Below are positions 11,299-23,097 of a stretch of DNA of 64,000 nt, piece by piece. This DNA comes from Allium sativum (Eukaryota > Streptophyta > Magnoliopsida > Asparagales > Amaryllidaceae): NCBI GenBank assembly GCA_030737875.1, contig CM060915.1, positions 570,074,577-570,138,576 of the forward strand, given 5' to 3'. A program made the position numbers and the translations under genes. The stretch's first letter is position 1; each line of letters opens with the position of its first letter. The notes below the pieces were generated by a model. The model saw only the letters and a list, made by a program, of their open reading frames with translations, was not told the origin of the DNA and made no database searches.

Positions 11299-11711
11299 AG
11301 AGCAAAAGGACTGCATCATGGCTGGCATCTGTTTACCTTCGAGAAATAGTGAGATTGCATGGGGTTCCTTCTAGCATAGTCAGTGATCGTGACCCAATCT
11401 TCACTAGCCAATTCTGGAATAGTTTGCAGGAAGCAATGGGTACGCAATTGAATCTGAGTATAGCCTATCACCCCCAGACGGATGGCCAAACCGAAAGGGT
11501 GAATAGAGTGCTAGAAGACCTTCTGAGGCTTTGTGTTCTTGATTTTGGTGGTACTTGGGAAGACAACCTTCCTCTTGTGGAGTTTGCTTACAACAATAGC
11601 TATCAAGCTAGCATAGGGATGGCACCATTTGAGCTTTATATGGGAGGCCGTGTAGGTCACCATCTTGTTGGTGGGAGACAACAGATAAGCTTGTACTTGG
11701 GCCCGATATGA
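11178..11711 (+). pseudogene. Element B integrase catalytic core (second reading frame)
   Basis: It continues the polyprotein after the frameshift near 11201. The core residues are visible: Asp in [14 protein letters not shown], Asp in SDRDPIFTSQFW, and Glu after HPQTDGQTERVNR. A second one-base loss near 11632 (between APFE and the expected LYGRxCRSP-type segment) shifts the frame again, and this frame ends just after YLGPI at 11711. The protein integrates cDNA; the genomic copy cannot make it intact without recoding. Both shifts look like ordinary mutations rather than programmed sites, since no slippery heptamer is seen. Confidence 0.93.
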
Positions 11712-12328
11712 TACGAGACACATCTGAGAAAGTTGAATTGGTGAGAAGACGGATGAAAGCGGCCCAAGATAGACAGAAATCCTATGCTGATAAGCGAAGG
11801 ACAGATTTGGAGTTCGAAGTTGGAGACATGGTTTTCGTGAAGGTTTCTCCTTTGCATAATGTGGTTCGCTTCGGAGCAATTGGGAAGCTGGCACCCAGAT
11901 TCGTAGGACCCTTCCCTATCATAGAGAGAATTGGGAAGATGGCTTATAAAGTGCAATTGCCCGAGAAGCTGTCTGGAGTGCATAATGTCTTTCATGTCTC
12001 GCATCTCCGAAAGTGCCTACATGAGTCCGCTGAGGTGGTTGAACCTAGCATTCTTGAAGACGTGGAAGTAGAGAAAGAGGCAACCTTGAGGAGAGCTCCG
12101 ATTCGTATCTTGGGAACGGAGATCAGAAAGCTAAGGAATCGAGAGGTCAAGTTGGTGAAGGTTCAGTGGAGTGAAGCCGAAGAGGATGCAACTTGGGAGA
12201 CAGAGGAGAAGATGTTTAGGCTTTATCCATTCCTTTTTGAGGGTACATTCTCGACCTCTTTTCCCTCTTTAGCATATCTTTCTTTTGCTATCCATGTTTA
12301 TCGTGTTTATCTTGTAACTTCGTCATGA
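11708..12328 (+). pseudogene. Element B integrase C-terminus with chromodomain-like tail (third reading frame)
   Basis: It begins MIRDTSEKVELVRRRM and continues through DRQKSYADKRR, the GKLAPRFVGPFPIIERIG segment and VHNVFHVSHLRK, the usual integrase C-terminal region. The tail LVKVQWSEAEEDATWETEEKMFRLYPFLF matches the pattern of the chromodomain-like end of plant chromoviruses, thought to steer integration to heterochromatin. The true coding join is upstream, near 11632, in this frame. It ends in TGA at 12328. Confidence 0.92.
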
Positions 12329-12834
12329 GAACCTTAGGTAGGAACCCCTTGGATGAAACATGTATTTGAAACATGTTATGCTTGATGGTTGCAAGTGGTT
12401 GCAAGTGTTTGCAAGTGGATACTCGTGGATGCATGATACACATTAGGCACTAAGATCGGCTCACACACCTTCATATTGCATATGCATGAGTGCTTATACT
12501 TATTCATGGCTGAAACCGTTGTGCTATCTCATGGATGTTGCATATGGATGAATGTTATGTGCACTCATGTAGAAATTATAAAATTAGGCTAGGAATTTGC
12601 ATACATATGGATGCATTTCACTAGCATACTTCGCATTAAGGAGGTGTACTGAATCAGTAACCGCCTGATTTTCGCATTAGATAAGTACATATACACACAC
12701 CTTTGCATATGATCATACAACATTTAGAAATTGTTAAGGACAATGGTTACTCGTGGATGATGTGGTGAGTAGATGGATGATGGATGGTAGGACACGTTCT
12801 TCCCAACTTAGAGATTTCGGGGACGAAATCCTTT
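12329..12834 (+). other. Element B 3' untranslated stretch
   Basis: No open frame of note. It has three short GGTTGCAAGTG-type direct repeats near 12387-12420 and the ATTTCGGGGACGAAAT box at about 12814-12829, which commonly precedes the polypurine tract in plant Gypsy elements. Confidence 0.7.
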
Positions 12835-12847
12835 AAGGAGGGGAGAA
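12835..12847 (+). other. Element B polypurine tract
   Basis: AAGGAGGGGAGAA immediately precedes the TG of the 3' LTR; it primes plus-strand DNA synthesis. Confidence 0.9.
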
Positions 12848-15786
12848 TGTAACAACCCGTATTTTAATAACAAGATATAACACAAAACAAGGCAGAATTA
12901 AATAATAAAATCTGAATCAAGGGAAACGGGCTATGCCATTGCGTTCGTCTCGGAAAAATATGCGAAATAGAGTCCGAGTTTTCGAAAATCGGAGTCCGTA
13001 TGACCCGATTAAGGCCCAACAAAGTTTTCAGAAAATTTCTAAATAAAAACAGATTTTCAAATTCAAATCTAAGCTTGGAAATTGGGCCAGTTGGGCCAAG
13101 GCGGGAAAATTCCCGCCACAGTACCCAAGTCGACAGCCCTGTCGACTTGGGAGTCGACTGGGTCTGACCAGGTCGACAGCCCTGTCGACTTGGCTGTCGA
13201 CTTGGCTCAGACGCCCAGTCCTGCCTGGTGCACCATCTTGAGAATGTGTTGAGCTAGAGGGCCAGATTCGATTTGGAGGGCTGAGATGAGAACTAGGGTT
13301 TAATCCTATGGTCTAAATCACTAGCCTAATCTATAAATAAGACCCTAACCTACCCTAAATCCTCATTAATCTATCCTACAACTAAACTATGGCAAAATCA
13401 ATCCTCTCATGGCCTCCACTCTCTTCATAAATTCCTAAATCAATTTTCAAGAGATTCCCATGCATACAAGTGTATTTAGGCTTGTATGATCCTCTTTAGC
13501 TTGCATTAAGGTCTTGTTTCTCTATTGGCATCATAAAGGAGGAGTCTTGATCAAGTTTGCTTGCATTTTGGGGTTTTAATTAGTTGCATAAGGGGTTTCT
13601 TACATTTGCTATACTCATTTGAGTCTTCATAGCATTGTAACTATGAAGTTAATATGTTATGTTTCAAGTTTGAGTTTGGGGTTAATCATGATATGTGCTT
13701 TGATCTTATGATTTTATGCATAAGATTACTCTATGCATGTTAGTAAAGTCATTACCTTGGCTTTATGCATAGAAAGATATGATCTTTGGTTGGAAATGTT
13801 GCATAATGCAACTTTGAAACTCTTATAACCCTTGCATTAACATGCATATAATGTTATATGCATGTTACTAGCCCTTATCTCATGCTATCTATGGCCATGT
13901 TCCACCTATTTGCCAAGTTTGATGTTATGCATGCATATGAACCTTATGTAAGTTGAAACCATGTTATGCATGCATATGAACCTTATGCAAGTTGAAACCA
14001 TGTTATGCATGCATATGAACACTATGCAAGTTAAAATGATGTTATGCATGCTTATGAATATTTTGCAAGTTGATAACATGATATGCAAGTTTATGATCAC
14101 ATATTTGTCTCACGCCACCATGTTTAACTTGTGGCTCTAACCCGTCTATGTCATGATTATGCCAAGTTCCCTCTTTCTATCCTTTATGCGCTATTGCAAT
14201 ATGTAAGCGATGGGATTGCGTTTGGGATTGGGTAAACTTAAAAGACATAAAAACATAAGCTTGGGAATTTACCTATTAAGTTAGGTCTACCCATTGGGAA
14301 TTTACCTATTAAGTTAGGTCTACCCAATTGCTTGAAAACTTGTAATGTGATGGACATGACACTTAGAAAACATGAGAATGGCCAACTCGAGGTTGGGTTG
14401 AGCTTGTAGCATAAACCTACCCGGAACCGACCGGCTTAACTAGTGGCTACAAGCAATAGGACCCAATGTGAGTAGTTGGTCATGTTGCACGTGAGACCCG
14501 AGGTTAGACTAAGTTGTGGTGTAAACCTACCCGGACCCGCCCGGCCTAACTAGTAACCACAACAAGGTCTAATGTGAGAGGTTGGGTGCATTAAATTAAT
14601 TAATGCCACATGGTAGGGTTAAGTCATGGACCGCTTGAATACTTAACCAATTAAACACGATGGGTTGGTAGGGTTAAGTCATGAACCTTGGGTACACTTA
14701 ACCAACTTGGTACTTAGATGAGTTGGGTTAACCACGTTTAACCCATTAAGGAAACCCTAGTTACGTGGTCCTTTGCACCAGTAACCCTCTTGGATGTATC
14801 GTGATACCCTAGGGACTAGGCTAGGGTGGGGCACGATTACTGGGATGACATGTAAGCGACCAAAACGATGGCTGTGTAGGTGCGCCGGTGTAGGTTCAGG
14901 CGGGCCATGGTCGTGCACATGGTCCGGAGTTGAAAAAGCAGGCACGGGCACCAGTAGGTTTAAACTGTGCGTGCTTGGTTTGTGTCAGGGGTTGACACCC
15001 TAGGACTTGATACACCCTAGGGTGGACCTAGCACAGTTTAGCTACACTTCGTAGTTGGGCCGTATGACACCGACACTTGACGAGATAGGCTGTAGGGAGC
15101 CGATCGACTAGACCGTGCTAGTTGGACCTTGATTTAGGTCATTCATGATGGTGGGCCAAACTTGGGCCTGGGGATCACCTCTTGTTTACACTTGACACGA
15201 CTTGTGATACTAGTACACTTGGTGCAAACCTCAATCTTGTTTATGCGGTTCCACATTTGATCTATCTTGTTGACTTCTTACCATGCCAGTTATCATCCTA
15301 TGACTCATCCTTGTTTATATATACTGTTAACTTTATTAGTTGTCGTACAATTGTAGATAGGACTTACCAGTCTTTTGACTGACCCATTTTCTTTCGCCTC
15401 TTTTCTTTCGTTTCCCCCCCCCCCCCAGGTTTACAGGGCGGGAATACCAGCACTTAGCTTGGATCTTAGCTGCTTTTCTTGGATAGCTCATGTATGCTTC
15501 GGACTTGAGCTTGCTATGGTTTTCTACTTGGGGATAGCTACTTCATGTTTTCCTTTTCAGTTACAAGTTTTATGTTTCTAGACTTTGTTTATGGAAAATA
15601 ATTAAGTACTGTGTTGTAACTTAACCTATGGTTTTGATATGCTAGCTCTTATCCGCTGCTATACTTACTCTGTTTTTACTTATATGTTATGTCTTGTGAT
15701 ATCTGCATGCATGATTACCTTATTTAAACGCCCCTCCAAAGTCAGTGTCCTTACAAGAGTGGCATTGGCGGAGGTGGGGTGTTACA
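12848..15786 (+). repeat. Element B 3' LTR (2,939 bp)
   Basis: Near-identical to 4735-7693. By eye I counted about twenty substitutions, a 25-bp deletion near 13640 and a longer C run near 15412-15426. It contains the TATA box at 13331-13340 and all repeats and hairpins of the 5' LTR. It ends at TGTTACA, followed by AGCTT. Confidence 0.97.
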
Positions 15787-15791
15787 AGCTT
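15787..15791. repeat. Target-site duplication AGCTT, right copy (element B)
   Basis: Identical to 4730-4734 and directly after the CA end of the B 3' LTR. Confidence 0.95.
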
Positions 15792-16288
15792 CACATGCCC
15801 CATCACTTTATTCTGGTATTTTCTTTGAAGACCATAAATAAACCTCTGATTCTTCCTCTTTGGATCTTGAATTAGATGAGTGGCAAAACGAGAAAGTTCA
15901 TTGAATCTCTTATGATATTCTGGGATATTCATATCTCCTTGTATCAAATAGTAGAATTCATCACTTAACCGCTCAGTTGCTTCTGGAGGAGTAAATTTTC
16001 ACTGAAAACCTCTTTGAATCTACCCCATGTGATATCACCTTCTGGATTATCCTTAATGATTGTCTCCCACCAGAACAAAGCTTCGTCTTTGAGTGCCCAA
16101 GATGCCACTAATCTTTTCTGACCATCTCCCAGCTGGAAATGTTCAAGAATTCTTTCAGCAGACCTCACCCAATCTTGGGTTTGACTAATGGATTCATTTC
16201 CCGAGAATGATACTCCGCCCAGATTTCAATATTTCTTTAATAGAGCCTCTAGATCTGGTTCTGCATTCCTTCTGTTTCTGACACTCAT
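15787..16288 (-). pseudogene. Element A gag N-terminus, 5' side of the B insertion
   Basis: The likely start ATG is the CAT at 16286-16288 (protein MSVRNRRNAEPD...). A TGA stop in the same frame follows after 20 codons (about 16226-16228). The Gag core is then clear: QDWVRSAERILEHFQLGDGQKRLVASWALKDEALFWWETI. A frameshift near 16000 separates it from LIQGDMNIPEYHKRFNELSRFATHLI, and the frame runs into element B at GHVKL, where AGCTT is the target site. The continuation is at 4734. The AGCTT codons are present on both sides, as expected from a target duplication. Confidence 0.92.
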
Positions 16289-16526
16289 TTTCTGGTACTT
16301 CTGCAAATAGCAGACCAAGTGTCAGGTCAACAGAAAAGGTAATTTTAAAACATAGAGACATATACTTGAATGTAAATGTGTCTATCGAGGTGTATTTCAT
16401 TCTGCTATACTCATACTAGGATATCACTTATCCTATCTGTAATGAGCTATTCGTCCTAGAACACTACTGGTTCTATTTCTAACGGGTTCTATCTTATGTT
16501 ATATTCCAGCACTAAGCATAACCAAA
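16289..16526 (-). other. Element A untranslated leader between primer site and gag
   Basis: About 240 bp with no open frame of note; minus-strand leader of element A. Confidence 0.7.
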
Positions 16527-16538
16527 GCTCTGATACCA
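16527..16538 (-). other. Element A primer-binding site
   Basis: On the minus strand this reads TGGTATCAGAGC, four bases inside the LTR end at 16543. It uses the same initiator tRNA-Met primer as the other elements here. Confidence 0.92.
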
Positions 16539-16918
16539 CGTTTGTGACGACCCCAAACCCCGATAGGACGGTAGCAAGGGTAATCTTTGGAAAATAACAC
16601 ATAAACAGATAACAGCAGAACAGAAATAATTAAATACACTAGATAATGTATAATAGAATACACTGGATAAATAAAATCATCAGAGTTACAAAGTATATAG
16701 GATCATACTTAGTACAAATACAGTTCAGCTATACAAAAATGTCTACAGCGGAAAAGAAAACAAAATATGTACAACAGGAGCTGAACAACATAAAAAGAGA
16801 TAAATGATAGAATCCATCTTCAGCTCCGGCTATCCAGAAAGAGCCTGCTAACCTAAATACAAGGCTGCCCGTGTAGAAATAGGGGCACCTGAGTTTGCAA
16901 GTGAAACAAATTACGAGT

Positions 16919-16933
16919 CAATCATGGGACTGG
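16919..16933 (-). promoter_or_regulatory. Element A copy of the conserved LTR hairpin
   Basis: The minus strand reads CCAGTC-CCAT-GATTG, the same stem as in the other LTRs with one G-U type pair. It lies about 380 bp from the LTR 3' end, as elsewhere. Confidence 0.5.
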
Positions 16934-19059
16934 TATGAGAAATCTACTTAACACATTTTACAATATGGCTAATCATAGGACTACACCACTTTCGCGGAAC
17001 GGGTTCACTCCATTGGATTGCCAGTGCTTTAAAACAAATAAATCTTTTAAACATCGCAATGCTTTTTATAAAAAATGAAGCCATTATAAGACTCAATTCC
17101 CATATCACAATGCAACACAAACCGAAGGATAGGGTTTTACCTTATAATGGCCAAAATATGCTTGATACGAGCAAATCAAATCATTTGATATTATTGCTAG
17201 TGTATATATATTTCAAAAACATTTATAATCATAACTATCAATCACAGATAGCATGGGTACCATATATCATGTCGCCATATATATAAACAATCAAAACCGC
17301 ACGGTGTCGTATTTGGAAATTGGATTTCCATCATTAACCAAGGCAAAAGATAGTCCTTACCGAATTCGAGACGCTCTAGCCTGCCCCTCAGGACCCAAAC
17401 TCAGGTGGGCCCTTGGATCGTCAGGGCCGGTCCACCGATGTGGATTAAAATGCCTGAACACTGCGTTTCCCCGCCCTATGGGGCGTCACTGGTCATATCC
17501 GACCACACCATAGGCTCCGAAGAGACCGAAGTAAACCGAGGCCTCGCTTTCCATCATCCACATAAGTAAAATACCCGGGCGTGCAAAACCCAAAGTACCA
17601 CTCCTAGCTAGAAGGAAACGCATGTCCTGCCTGATGTCCGTCTCCCGTTTCTGGCTCATACCGGGGTGTGAGGCTCGCGAAACTACGCTATACACAAAGC
17701 TATGCCACACAAGCCGCGCTTTGATCATCAACCATAAGACTTTGTTTTTCAACAGAAGCCTTGATCATCTGCCACTTAAGCATGCCACACAGGCAATTCA
17801 CTGCATGCGACTGATTTCTATCGATATATAATCTCTGAGCTCGTACGTATCAGAGAAGGGCGTTAAGCAAGAGAATAAATTCTCCGCCGCCAAATAGATA
17901 TATATTTAATAGAGATCAATCAACACAGAACAAAATCCAATGTCAGACACACAGTCCATTTACACGTTCGTTCTAGGTCAGAACGAAACCGGAGGCACTC
18001 AATACCTCACATATCCGTACAATCAACAAGTACGTCCGGGTGGCTACTACTTCAGCACCGTCAAGGTAGCTACTCCTATCATGAGCATCAGTAGCACCCC
18101 TCCATTCGACGTGAAGATCATCGGTCTTGCACCGTCTTTATATCTTCGACTTTCACTCGTCGAACAATTATTTGAAATGAGAATCAACTCGGCCTTTTTA
18201 AATAATTCACGTATATTTAGAATTTCAAACCAATTCGTTTCAATGGTTAAATTATTCGATATCACTAATTCTGTTCTTTAGTGTAATTTTCATGCCAAAC
18301 ACATTCAACCATCAAATATCACATAAACCGAGCAAATTCAGTTTATTTCCATTCCATATCGTTTATAATATTTTGTCACAATTTATTGCTATTTTTATTT
18401 ATTTAAAAATAGCCAACTCATTCAAACGACGCTTCAGGCCATAACGCGGTCGTGGCGCTGTTTTTCCCCAGATTTGATTTACACATATCTGAAAATCTAA
18501 CCGTTGGATCTTCACAAATTTTATATCATTAGAAAGATCTTTTCAAAACGAATCCAATGGTTTCAGTTTCGGGAAAATCCGACGATCAGATCTCCCGCAC
18601 TAATCGTTTGAAGTTACGATTTCAAAATACGAACTGCAGTGTCGTTATTCGATTTAATTTAATTATATATATATAATCGATTCTGGCGCTGTTTTTCTTC
18701 AGATTTGAATTGAACATTCCAGACAATCCAACCGTTGGATCTTTACAAAGTTGGTGCCGTTGGAAAGATATTTCCAAGGCGAACCCAATGGTTGAGGTTT
18801 CGGGAAAAATCCGATGGTCGGATCTCCCGCACTAGTCGTTTGAAATCACGGTTTCAAAACACGAACGACAGCTTAGTTATTCGATTTATTTTAATTATAT
18901 ATATATATATATATAAATATAATCCTTTCTTCGATTTCAAAACTATTTCCACTTTATAAATTTGATAAAAATGATATTTTTTTCATCTCAAATATTTATT
19001 TCACACATCACCATTTTTAACACTTCATATTCACAATAAAAATGTAGATTTTATTATTC

Positions 19060-19460
19060 AATCCATATATTCAACACATGAATGTTTTTGAGTTCACACA
19101 CGATAAAAATGTGATTTTCATCGTTCTAGTCCTTTATTCAACACATGAATATTTTCAATAGTTTATATATATAATAAAAATGTGATTTTTATTGTAAAAC
19201 AATTTATTTCAAAACACGATTATTTTATATAGTCTATACATAAGGTAGAAATGTTATTTTTGGTGTTAAAACAATTTATTTAAAATACTAATATTTTATA
19301 TTGGTTATATATATAATAAAAATGTAATTTTTATCTTTCAAATAATTTATTTCAAAACACGAACTCATTCAACAAATGAATTTCTATTCAACACATGAAT
19401 TTCTATTCAACACATGAATATAGTTTCAACACATGAAAATAATTCTAACACATGAATATT
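19060..19460 (+). repeat. AT-rich degenerate repeats in A LTR
   Basis: ATAAAAATGTGATTTTTAT-like modules and CAACACATGAAT words recur. They correspond to the reverse complement of the ATGTGTTGAAT and ATGATTTTTAT modules in the C, D and E LTRs. Confidence 0.6.
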
Positions 19461-20207
19461 ATTGAAAATTTCGGCAGCATAACGGCAGGGTAGTTAAAAC
19501 CGGGACCGTCCCTAGTACGGCTCCTCGCTCTACCTTAAAACCTTGCGGTTTTTGACAATGGGGATTTCATGCATCTAATTCGCACGCAGGCGAGCATGTT
19601 TTCTTTCATTTCCACAACCTATTCTAATTTTGTTTTCAACCACAAATGGGTATTTTTCAACCACAGTCAATCATTCTCAACCACAAACAATTCTATCAAC
19701 CATTCGCATTATTCACCAAATTTCACATCAACCAAATAATCCAAACAATATCACAACCAATAAATATCGTCCATGGTCTGTGGACGAGGGGAGTATATAT
19801 ATATTTGTATATAAATATATTTCAACTCACTTCAATTCATTTCAACGCACATATAATTTTTACAACGCATATATAACTTATACATCGAACATACAACTTA
19901 TACAATGCTTATACATGAGGTGTACAATGCTTATATAACTCATACATCGACTATATAATTTATACATCGTTGTTTTCCATATCGTTTATGAATTAGAAAT
20001 TGCACATTGGGTTCCACTCCACCAAAAATTGCAGAAGGCTAAGAAAAATACGCGGTCTCTTCTAAAATGTAGAAGACGTCCACACGAGTCCACTATCTCT
20101 TGTTTCACTGAATTTCGTCAACAAACGAGAAAGATATGATTTTTACAGTGAAAGCAAAAACCGTAGCGCTTTAAAGTGCTATAGAATAGTTTAAATAATT
20201 ATCAGCC

Positions 20208-20610
20208 GTTACCTTTCTGAATTCTTCAAAACTAGGTTTAAACTTTTCGATCAAACGGTGAAGCGGTTCGACGATCGGTCTTCGCAGCGAGGTAGAGAGA
20301 GGAGAGGCGCGTGTGCGCCAGGAAGGGGCCCACTTCGGTGGCCTGTGCTGACGTCGGCGGTGGGTTGAAGCCCGTGACTTCCAGGTCGCGATTCGAGCTC
20401 GATACACTACGAAAAAATCTGTAGTTGGTATGGATTTGAAGCTCTCTTCGAGCTCTACGAAAACCTCAACTGGGTGGAGTTCTAATTCGGCGTGTGGAGG
20501 GAGTTAGAGAGGAGAGAAGGAAAGAACCTCTTTCCATCGTTTGTCGGGAGGGTTACGGGGAGAGAGAATTAATGAGGGCCAATCAGGGTTTTTTTATTTT
20601 ATTTATATAT
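20208..20610 (-). promoter_or_regulatory. Element A LTR promoter, GC-rich first-exon-like block and donor
   Basis: On the minus strand: ATATATAAAT (20610-20601) 860 bp from the LTR start, a CT-rich stretch (AATTCTCTCTCCCC near 20560), then about 360 bp much richer in GC than the flanks, ending AAAG then GTAACG (20213-20208), a donor-like site. A frame without ATG stays open from about 20500 to the donor but has no recognised domain. The layout matches C, D and E. Confidence 0.45.
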
Positions 20611-21465
20611 TTTTAAATTTCTAAAATACCCCTTATCTCCTACGAACTCCAATCCAAACCCAACGACTGTCGTCCCTAGCCAAATACCCCCATTCCAAAC
20701 ACAATGGGATATGTTTCGAAGGCCCATTCGACTGTTTCAGTCAGTTTTCCTTCAAACGAAAATATAAAACATTAAATATTCGATTTGAACTTACATTTCA
20801 ATTTGCCAGGGCCACAAACTGATTCGAAAAATTCTAGAAAAATAAATCCAGCTATGTTTTGACGATACGATCCCAACAAAACTAGTTTCGTCGAATTCTG
20901 AGACCGTTTGAAAAATGGTCCTTTTCTGGTCGATCCAATTTAACAAAAACTCACCAAACACATTTTTCTTCGGCACGCTCACATATTAACTTCAAAAATT
21001 ATGAAATTTGAAACCTAGCAATAATTGGACATCCCACATCCAACAAAAGTGGTTTCGTCGAATTCTGAGGTCGTTTGCAAAATGTCTATTTTCACGGGCT
21101 ATATAAATTCTATAGCGACCTTTCTGAAAATTCATTTGGCCATAACTTTTGACTCCCGCTACGAAACTTCGATTTTTCAGATTCTTAGAAAGATATTCAC
21201 TAACAGATTTAAATATTTTTGGTTTTACTAAAATCCGTTTAATTTTGCACCCGGTACAGTCAGTCAAAGTTTGAATTGAAATTTTGAAACTGCCGCGCCA
21301 TTTCAGGCCTTGTTTATAATTTAAAATAATTATATTTATTTTCAAACATTGATTCAAACTACTTTTCGTCGTTATTATTTAAAATATTTATTTTAAATAT
21401 TTAAAATTCACTAATATAACCAATTTAAAAATTTTAAATTGTTTCAGATTTTACGGGTTGTTACA

Positions 21466-22079
21466 CGTACCAAACATGTTTGGCTATTGTAAGGGAAAAC
21501 TGTATCCTCCGGCTTGCGTTGCATTATGTGATGGGACCTGGGTCTTATAATAGCTTCATTTTTTCCAAAAAGCATTGCGCTGCTTGTTTTATGCACTGGT
21601 ATTCTTGGGAGGAAACCTGTTCCGTGTTATACGGCATGGTCCCTTGATTTACTTTATTTTTAAAGTAAAGATTTGATAATTGTTTTAGTTCTCACACCAG
21701 TCACCTGACTGATCACCTGGAGTTTATTGTTTTAACCTAAACTCTGGGTGCCCCTATTTTCCACACGGGCAGTTAGTGGTTTTGGTTTTGTAGATTTATA
21801 TTCACAGGATCCTAGTTTATAGCTGGAACGATATTCAGAAAGCTCTGTATCTGTGTATCTCTTTCAGTTGTGGGTTTTGTATTATTTTCCACTGCATTGT
21901 AATTTGTAAATCTCTGTTATTTTTCAAATGTATATTATTTGTTCTTACTCTGTATATTCTTGTACTCTGATGTAAATTGTTGTAATAAGCGATGAAATGT
22001 TCTTCTGTCTGTGTTCGGATTTGCCGTGTTCTCAACTTCAATCTGGGCTTTCCTTTACGGGGAAGTTCGGGTTGCTTCA
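21466..22079 (+). repeat. Element C 5' LTR, 3' remnant
   Basis: Matches the end of C's 3' LTR (29184-29796) with roughly one difference in ten over the first 90 bp compared. It ends GGGTTGCTTCA at 22079. The rest of this LTR lies left of the window, beyond element A, which inserted at CGTAC (21466-21470). The conserved hairpin CCAGTC-ACCT-GACTG is at 21697-21711. Confidence 0.92.
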
Positions 22080-22081
22080 TT

Positions 22082-22093
22082 TGGTATCAGAGC
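22082..22093 (+). other. Element C primer-binding site
   Basis: TGGTATCAGAGC two bases after the LTR end, complementary to initiator tRNA-Met. Confidence 0.92.
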
Positions 22094-22800
22094 TTTGGTT
22101 TACAGAGCTCGAGAACAAGGCACATTAGAACCGAATGAAAGAATTCATCAGAGATTGGATTAGTAATTTCCAATGAGAATGAATCGTTAGAGAAAGGATC
22201 AGTAGTATACCAGAACGAGTGTGATGTGTGTTATTTTTAAAATAAAAATGAAAACAAATTTTGTTTTGAAATTTAAACCTTATTATTCGTATTTTGAATA
22301 TTTATTTTATATCGGATTTGGACAATCAAGTATATAGAGATTTTGAGTATACGCGTAATTAACGTGTATTCGAAGCCTCAAATATACTAGATAGATATCG
22401 AATCACACACTAGTCGCCCAGTCAGTCGTTTGTGTCTGAGTTTCGAAGGTGGGATATTTATATATTTCCAATTGACTGGTGTGAGAACCAAAACTAGATA
22501 GGGTTTATTGTTGTGATTTGGCATCGAAAATGGTTTTTAGTATATATAACAATTTATGTGTTTGAAATGATAATCCACTAACTGACTACTGATTGTGTTG
22601 TTTGATTATTGGTTTGATTAATTAAAATTTTGAACCATTAAGCCAAATTGAATCAAATTTTGAATTGAATTGAAAATTGTTTGGAATTGCATGCATATAC
22701 TTGTATATACATTGAACAAGTCATAGCAGGTACGCAAATAGGAGGAATAAAATTTTATGCCCGACAAATAGGTACGTGTTTACTAGTTTTTTTTAAAAAG

Positions 22801-23097
22801 GTTTATGAGCCTAAGGCTAGCCACTTGGCCTTTTCCTTTTGTTTTAAAGAGGTTTATGAGCCTAAGGCTGGCTGCTTGGCATTTTCCTTTTTTTAAAAGA
22901 TGTTTATGAGCCTAAGGCTGGCCGCTTGGCATTTTCCTCTTGTTTTAAAGATGTTTATGAGCATAAGGCAGGCTGTTGGGCATTTTCCTTTTGTTTAAAA
23001 GATGTATATGAGCCTAAGGTTGGCTGCTTGGCATTTTCCTTTTGTTTTAAAGAAGCTTATGAGCCTAAGGCTTGCCGTGTGGCATTTTCTTTTTCCG
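22801..23097 (+). repeat. 50-bp tandem repeat, six units, in the C interior
   Basis: Each unit contains TTTATGAGCCTAAGGCTGGC, CTTGGCATTTTCC and TTTTAAAGA, with drift. Elements E (36859-36912) and D (about 46690-46750, reversed) have one diverged unit at the same place, so the array expanded in C or its lineage. No coding signal. Confidence 0.85.

Larger units (their letters stand above)
4735..15786 (+). mobile_element. Element B: complete young chromovirus-type Ty3/Gypsy retrotransposon
   Basis: The 11,052-bp element has 5' LTR 4735-7693, primer site 7696-7707, gag-pol 7885-12328, polypurine tract about 12835-12847 and 3' LTR 12848-15786, flanked by perfect AGCTT duplications, and sits in A's gag. 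The two LTRs differ by about twenty substitutions by eye, one 25-bp deletion in the 3' copy and a C-run length change, so insertion was recent. The C-terminal WSEAEEDATWETEEKM motif resembles the chromodomain-like tail of plant chromoviruses; assignment to the Tekay/Del clade is inference. Two frameshifts disable pol. Confidence 0.97.
1118..21465 (-). mobile_element. Element A: decayed coding Ty3/Gypsy retrotransposon, minus strand, interrupted by B
   Basis: In minus orientation the order is 5' LTR (21465 to 16543), primer site, gag, element B inserted in gag, rest of gag, protease, reverse transcriptase, RNase H, integrase, then truncation at 1118 by another LTR. Its 3' LTR is not in the window. 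The right end ...TTGTTACA at 21465 is followed by CGTAC; the sequence beyond 21465 continues element C's LTR, so A inserted into C. A is the only element here with both coding remnants and an LTR resembling those of the non-coding elements C, D and E. Many in-frame stops and frameshifts show it is long dead. Confidence 0.9.
16543..21465 (-). repeat. Element A 5' LTR (4,923 bp)
   Basis: In minus orientation it starts TGTAACAACCCGTAAAATC at 21465 and ends ...GGGGTCGTCACA at 16543. Its outer 900 bp and its last 1.5 kb align block for block with the LTRs of C, D and E in reverse (for example the ATCCACATCGGTGGACCGGC block, seen in reverse near 17430-17450, and the CCAGTC hairpin at 16919-16933). 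It has a TATA box at 20601-20610 and a GC-rich block at 20214-20575. The middle is AT-rich with short ACACATGAAT-type repeats at 19060-19460. Confidence 0.92.

Noticed and set aside
11195..11640. Programmed frameshifting in B pol
   Set aside because: Gag and pol are already in one frame, no slippery heptamer or downstream pseudoknot is evident, and two separate one-base losses inside integrase are simpler.
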